A stretch of DNA of 33,008 nucleotides, from NCBI GenBank assembly GCA_009691195.1, contig SHVA01000026.1, forward strand, positions 1 to 33,008, written 5' to 3'. Of this stretch, positions 29,511 to 33,008 are shown one piece after another (position 1 is the first letter of the stretch; every line of letters starts with the position of its first letter). The position numbers and the translations under genes were made by a program. Source of the stretch: Solirubrobacterales bacterium (GTDB lineage: Bacteria > Actinomycetota > Thermoleophilia > Solirubrobacterales > 70-9). Below the pieces are notes generated by a model. The model saw nothing but the letters and a program-made list of their open reading frames with translations, was not told where the DNA came from and searched no databases.

Positions 29511-30320
29511 TCAGCTACGGGCGTGAACCCGCTTCCCGCCCAGCCCGCCCTTGCCGTTGACCAGCCGCGAGAGCCACTTCTGCCCCGAGAGCTCGGCGGC
29601 GAGCATCGAGACCGAGGGAGGGTCCATGCTCAGGACCCTGAGCCGGTAGGGGTCGGTCCCGGCGTGGTTCCAGCCGATGTCCACGGTGCGAGCCGACAGG
29701 TAGCCGGCGCGTTCGAGCAGCTCGACATCGCGGTCCGTGAAGGCCCCGGCGGGGTAGGCGAAGTGGTCGCAGGCCGCGCCGGTCAGCGCCTCCACATCGC
29801 TCTGGGAGCTCGCGATCTCCTCCCATGCCTCCGCGTCCCCGCAACCGGGCAGCCTGGGGTGAAGCCGCGTGTGGGACTGAAAGTCGCAGGCGCCGAGCAT
29901 CAGCCCGAGCTCGTCGCTGCCGAGCGCCCGGTCCGCGACCTCATCCATCCCCTTCGCCCAGCAGGCGCGGGGTGCGTCGATCATTCCCGTGCAGATGAAG
30001 ATGGTCGGGACCACGCGGTGACGGCGGAACGCCTCCAGCAGCGCGAAGTTGCCCGCGCGGCCGTCGTCGATCGTGATCACGAGGCTCCTCGGCGGCAGGG
30101 CGCTCCAGTTCCCGCTGCGAAGCGCATCGACGAAGCGTTCGAGGGAGATCACCGAGTAGCGGCGCAGCAGCCAGCGGAGCTGGCTCTCGAGATCCTCGGG
30201 GGCGGGGTCGTGGTAGAGGAGGATCGAGACCCGGTCGCGGGCGAGGGTGTTGCGGACGAGCCAGGCCAGTCCGCTGAATCGGATCAGAGCGGCCAGCACT
30301 CGGCCGAGCCGGGCGGCCAT
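29511..30320 (-). CDS. Polysaccharide deacetylase family protein
   Basis: A 269-residue NodB-type protein. Early residues are basic and hydrophobic (RVLAALIRFSGLAWLV), perhaps a membrane anchor. Motifs: SILLYHDPAPE, VITIDDGRAGN (normally TFDDG; the Asp pair is kept), IFICTGMIDA, metal His pair in DFQSHTRLHPRL, and FAYPAGAF. Retained metal residues suggest activity on an acetylated glycan. ATG 30320 is chosen over the longer frame to 30428, which overlaps the gene upstream. Only 31 bases separate it from the PhyH-like gene; together they could decorate an envelope glycan or small glycoside. Confidence 0.85.
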   Translation of the reverse strand: MAARLGRVLAALIRFSGLAWLVRNTLARDRVSILLYHDPAPEDLESQLRWLLRRYSVISLERFVDALRSGNWSALPPRSLVITIDDGRAGNFALLEAFRRHRVVPTIFICTGMIDAPRACWAKGMDEVADRALGSDELGLMLGACDFQSHTRLHPRLPGCGDAEAWEEIASSQSDVEALTGAACDHFAYPAGAFTDRDVELLERAGYLSARTVDIGWNHAGTDPYRLRVLSMDPPSVSMLAAELSGQKWLSRLVNGKGGLGGKRVHARS

Positions 30321-30351
30321 GCCGCCACCGCCCGGGCGAGAATCGCGGTAT

Positions 30352-31368
30352 TCAGCCAAGGGCAAGCAGTGACCGATCGAGGGCCAGGCGCCTGAGGTCG
30401 GGGTCCGAGGCTGCGGCCGGATAGACACGCTGCGGGAGCCAGAGCTCGAGGAAGTCGTTGCGGACGGGCGAAACGAAGGCGTACTGCATCTGGTAGCGGT
30501 CGTTGCCGGGCCGTCGGCTGCCGAAGTGGAAGCAGGCGCTCGATTCGATCAGGAGCACGGTTCCCGCCGGCTCCGAGAAGCGATTGACCTCGCTCTCGTC
30601 CACCAACGCGTGGACCTGCTCGTCGCTGAGGCGGTAGGGGACCCCGCGAGCCCCGTAGTCGAGGGCCTCGGCAACGCGTCGGGAAGCCGCCCTGCCGAGG
30701 AAATGCAGCGGCCCGTCGTCCGGGCCGATGTCCCGGAGGGCGACGACGACGTAGAGAGTCGGAGAGCTGTGGTAGTCGAGGTTGTAGAGCTGGCTCTCGC
30801 GCCAGGGCCCTTCGGCCTTCGGGTCGAAGCGGGTGCTCGACTCCATCAGCCGGACGCCGCGCGGCACCAGGCCCGAGAGCAGCGGCACGTAACCGAAGCA
30901 GGGGGCGACGGCGGCCAGCATCGCCGAGGAGGTGACGAAGTCCAGCAGCGCCGGGTGGCGGTCGACGGCGTCCTCGGGGTTGATGTTCTGAAGGAAGGGC
31001 TTCTGTTGTTCCCAGCTTTGCGCGCCGTACTCGTCGATCAGCTCGGCGCCGGCGGCAAGCATCGAATCGAGCAGGGGCATCATTCCCGAGCGGTCGATCG
31101 CGAAGCCGTCACAAAGCTCCAGCGGGTGGGTTGGTACTCCGCCGTTCTCCTCCAGCAAGCGGTCGAAGCGCTCCTCGTAGAGCCGGCGCCGGAACTCGAT
31201 CGAGCGCCCACCCCTGCGGTTGACGCGGCGGGCGATCGCGGAGGTCCGACGCCGCCCCAGGCGCCTCATATCGCCCTTCTGCAGGGCCTGGGCGGGCGCG
31301 CTGAGCAGCCGCCGCGGCCCCCTGAGAGGAGGCTGCATCTTGAAGCTGTCGCTCTCCCTGACCCTCAT
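30352..31368 (-). CDS. Phytanoyl-CoA dioxygenase-like protein with altered iron site
   Basis: A 338-residue protein with a PhyH-like cupin core. The conserved strand is SQLYNLDYHSSPTLYVVVAL then DIGPDDGPLHFLG, and the end of the core is GTVLLIESSACFHFGSRR with RYQMQYAF. In active 2-oxoglutarate/Fe(II) enzymes the first pair would be H-x-D; here Asn196-x-Asp198, while His281 (distal) and Arg291 (2-oxoglutarate) are kept. Possibly His200 substitutes. The first 60 residues are very basic. ATG 31368 follows GGGGAGGG almost directly; M11 (31338) is an alternative. It is first of an operon with the deacetylase. Confidence 0.75.
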   Translation of the reverse strand: MRVRESDSFKMQPPLRGPRRLLSAPAQALQKGDMRRLGRRRTSAIARRVNRRGGRSIEFRRRLYEERFDRLLEENGGVPTHPLELCDGFAIDRSGMMPLLDSMLAAGAELIDEYGAQSWEQQKPFLQNINPEDAVDRHPALLDFVTSSAMLAAVAPCFGYVPLLSGLVPRGVRLMESSTRFDPKAEGPWRESQLYNLDYHSSPTLYVVVALRDIGPDDGPLHFLGRAASRRVAEALDYGARGVPYRLSDEQVHALVDESEVNRFSEPAGTVLLIESSACFHFGSRRPGNDRYQMQYAFVSPVRNDFLELWLPQRVYPAAASDPDLRRLALDRSLLALG

Positions 31369-31388
31369 CCCTCCCCTCGGTGGCTGGG

Positions 31389-31394
31389 TACGCT
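31389..31394 (+). promoter_or_regulatory. Putative -10 box for leaderless DUF3891 mRNA
   Basis: TACGCT, the same hexamer as before arsC, ends 6 bases before GTG 31401. No ribosome site. The gap to the divergent PhyH-like gene is 32 bp. Confidence 0.4.
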
Positions 31395-31400
31395 GCGTCA

Positions 31401-32153
31401 GTGATCATCCTGCCGCATCCCGAGGGCCATGCGGCCGTTGCCCAGCAGGCGCACGCGGCGATGTGCGGTGAGCTCGCCCGCGCCTGGGGGAACGAGCGTT
31501 TCGGCGAGCTCGATCCCGCCGAGGACCTCTGCCTCGCAGCCGAGCAGCACGAGCTCGGGATGCTCGAGTGGGACCGAGATCCGGCGCTCGACCCCCAAAC
31601 CGGCCTACCGGTCACCGTCAGCGGGATGGAGCTCTCCACCCACCTGCCGCTGAGGCTGCTGGGACCGGAGCGCCTCCGCGCCCAAAGCCCCTACGCCGCC
31701 CTGCTCGTCTCGCTGCACCACACCTCGTTCTACGCGCAGCCCCCGAAGCTCGGGCTGCTGCGAAAGCGGGGCCGCCAGATCAACTCCTACCTTGCCGGCA
31801 GCGCCGAGTTCCAGCGACAGCTGCGGGAGGAGCTGGGCGCGCCCGACCCGCAGGTCGAGCGAAACTGGCGCCTGGTGCGAGCTTGGGACGGGCTCTCTCA
31901 CTGCCTCATGTATGACCGCGCCCCGGGCGCCCTCGAGGCGGTCCCCAGCGCCGACGGGCGGCTGGCGCGGCTCAAGTTCGGGGAGCGCGACGGCCACCAC
32001 ACGCTGGACCCCTGGCCCTTCCAGTCCGAGCGCGTCAGCGCCTCCACCGAGGCCAGGCTGCTCGAGCGGACGTTCAGCGATCGGGAGTCACTGCGGGGGG
32101 GACTCGCGCGGGCGCCGCAAATCGATCTCAGCTACGAGCTGGTGCCGCGGTGA
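31401..32153 (+). CDS. DUF3891-family protein
   Basis: A 250-residue protein of the DUF3891 type: VIILPHPEGHAAVAQQAHAAMCGELA at the start, then AAEQHELGMLEWD, SPYAALLVSLHH and RNWRLVRAWDGLSHCLM. These conserved His/Asp patches (H-x-x-H-x... and HH) suggest a metal-binding, HD-like helical protein, but no activity is known to me. GTG 31401 is preferred because a TACGCT box lies six bases upstream and the family begins at this point. The following P450 starts in its stop codon (GTGA), so they are coupled. Confidence 0.78.
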   Translation: MIILPHPEGHAAVAQQAHAAMCGELARAWGNERFGELDPAEDLCLAAEQHELGMLEWDRDPALDPQTGLPVTVSGMELSTHLPLRLLGPERLRAQSPYAALLVSLHHTSFYAQPPKLGLLRKRGRQINSYLAGSAEFQRQLREELGAPDPQVERNWRLVRAWDGLSHCLMYDRAPGALEAVPSADGRLARLKFGERDGHHTLDPWPFQSERVSASTEARLLERTFSDRESLRGGLARAPQIDLSYELVPR

Positions 32154-32863
32154 GCGGGCCGGCGCGGTTCTCGCTGCGGTCGGGCCTGGCGTTCCGCCGT
32201 GACCCCCTGGCCTTCCTGCGTTCCATCGACGGGGGCGGGGACCTGATCCGGTTCCGCGCCGGCCAGAGCGAGTTCACGCTGATCAAGAGCCCGGAGACGA
32301 TCCATCGCATCCTCGTCACCGACGCCGACCGCTTCGGCGAGGGCAAGTGGACGCTGCGGGGCGAGCGGGTGATGGGCGACTGCCTGATCACCCGCGAAGG
32401 AGATCCCCACCGGGCGCGGCGGGCGCTGCTGCAGCCCGGCTTCGACCGCGGCCGCCTCGATCGCAAGGCGACCGCGCTGGTCGAGCGCGCCGAGAGGATC
32501 GAGAAGCGCTGGCGGGACGGCGCCGAGATCGAGGCAGGCGCCGAGATGAGCCGGCTCGCGCTCGAGATCGCCGGGGAGGCCATCTTCTCGCTGGACCTCG
32601 AGGATCACGCCGAGACGCTGGTCCCCGCGCTGGGGACGATGCTCCACCAGATCCCGCGCCCGGGGCTGCCGTGGCCCGCCGGCCGCCGGCTCGCCGCCGC
32701 GCGCAACGCCGGCGATGGCGTCGTGCTGGATGCCGTGGCGAGCCGGCGTGCGTCCTCCAACGGCCAGGACGACGTGCTCTCGCTGCTGCTCGCCGATCGA
32801 GGCAACGGCGGCGGCCCGCTCAGCGACCGCGATCTCGCCGACGAGATCGGCTCGCTGCTGATC
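32150..32863 (+). pseudogene. Cytochrome P450, truncated at the I-helix
   Basis: From GTG 32150 the frame encodes a normal P450 N-terminal half: FRRDPLAFLRSIDGGGDLIR, ILVTDADRFGEGKW, GDPHRARRALLQPGFDRGRL and DDVLSLLLAD. It runs to DLADEIGSLLI, where AGHETT should follow, but at 32863/32864 the sequence changes to PRARFRPDT, unlike any P450. The I-helix, K-helix and heme Cys are missing. The cause seems to be an insertion starting here, so the rest of the gene may lie beyond the window. It differs clearly from the complete P450 at 13687. Confidence 0.83.
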
Positions 32864-33008
32864 CCCCGCGCCCGGTTCCGACCGGACACCCGATTAGACC
32901 GAGGAGGTCAAGATGTCGGGTACCACGGAGGTCGGAATGGAAGGAAGCAAGAAGGGCGACCAGGGCGCCGAAGCGCGAGCCGTAGGCGAGCGCGAGGTGC
33001 GCTGGTCG
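32864..33008 (+). mobile_element. Start of a probable insertion element
   Basis: Sequence foreign to the P450 begins at 32864 and holds, after about 35 bases, a strong ribosome site GAGGAGG and an ATG. The left end would carry a terminal inverted repeat, but the partner is outside the window. Class cannot be fixed. Confidence 0.5.
32913..33008 (+). CDS. Probable transposase or element gene, N-terminus only
   Basis: ATG 32913 follows GAGGAGG (32901-32907) by 5 bases; 32 codons are visible before the edge: MSGTTEVGMEGSKKGDQGAE then ARAVGEREVRWS. The ending EREVRWS resembles the lead-in to helix-turn-helix transposase N-termini (RWS followed by a basic helix), as in IS3-like orfA proteins, but the diagnostic part is off the window. 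Confidence 0.4.
   Translation, partial: MSGTTEVGMEGSKKGDQGAEARAVGEREVRWS

Noticed and set aside
1..33008. tRNA, rRNA, CRISPR array or replication origin
   Set aside because: No cloverleaf-like end motifs, regularly spaced direct repeats or DnaA-box clusters noticed by eye.

Overview
The window is very GC-rich, densely packed DNA with many GTG/TTG starts, short intergenic gaps and many starts that lack a ribosome binding site. Together with the gene content (type III glutamine synthetase, PcsB/RipA-like NlpC/P60 endopeptidase, P450s, F-type lipoproteins, an R2lox-like oxidase) this suggests an actinobacterium, probably of the Thermoleophilia/Solirubrobacterales type. That placement is an inference from style and content; no rRNA or marker gene is present.

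Layout. 1-5.4 kb: end of an unidentified gene, a cell-wall NlpC/P60 hydrolase, a DUF1330 protein with an acyl-ACP thioesterase, a divergent FMN 2-hydroxy-acid oxidase (lactate monooxygenase type), a membrane-anchored coiled-coil protein and an alpha/beta hydrolase. 5.4-8.5 kb: a six-helix membrane protein, then a glycosyltransferase translationally coupled to a NodB-type deacetylase, and a frameshifted secreted calcium-repeat protein. 8.7-13.7 kb: a secreted glycerophosphodiesterase, then a two-component locus (OmpR-type regulator, sensor kinase, small secreted PepSY-like protein, lipoprotein). Its promoters carry CTCAYC-type heptamers repeated with an 11-bp period, so the locus looks like a self-regulated envelope-stress unit.

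13.7-17.9 kb: the most interesting part. ArsR is followed, with overlapping frames, by a 45-residue peptide with seven cysteines and by an R2lox-like dimetal oxidase; a P450 follows 33 bp later. ArsC is transcribed divergently. Beyond arsC lie relics: an aquaporin with frameshifts and an internal deletion, an integrase-like scrap, the N-terminal part of an ISAzo13-type transposase, and the stump of a penicillin-acylase-like gene. An arsenic island has evidently been remodelled here, while the peptide-oxidase unit is intact.

18.1-25.3 kb: type III glutamine synthetase, a secreted GH9 glucanase, a decayed methyltransferase, a small lipoprotein, a DUF3995 membrane protein with a 58-residue basic protein ahead of it, an SGNH esterase, a VOC protein and a two- to four-helix membrane protein. 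25.4-33 kb: secreted LIP-type lipase, GIY-YIG protein, dodecin, a divergent pair (PGYD-repeat protein and winged-helix regulator), an amine oxidase, a deacetylase with a PhyH-like protein, DUF3891, and a P450 cut off by what looks like an insertion element whose first gene runs off the window.

No tRNA, rRNA or CRISPR array was seen. Functions are read from motifs and remembered family features; no database search was possible.
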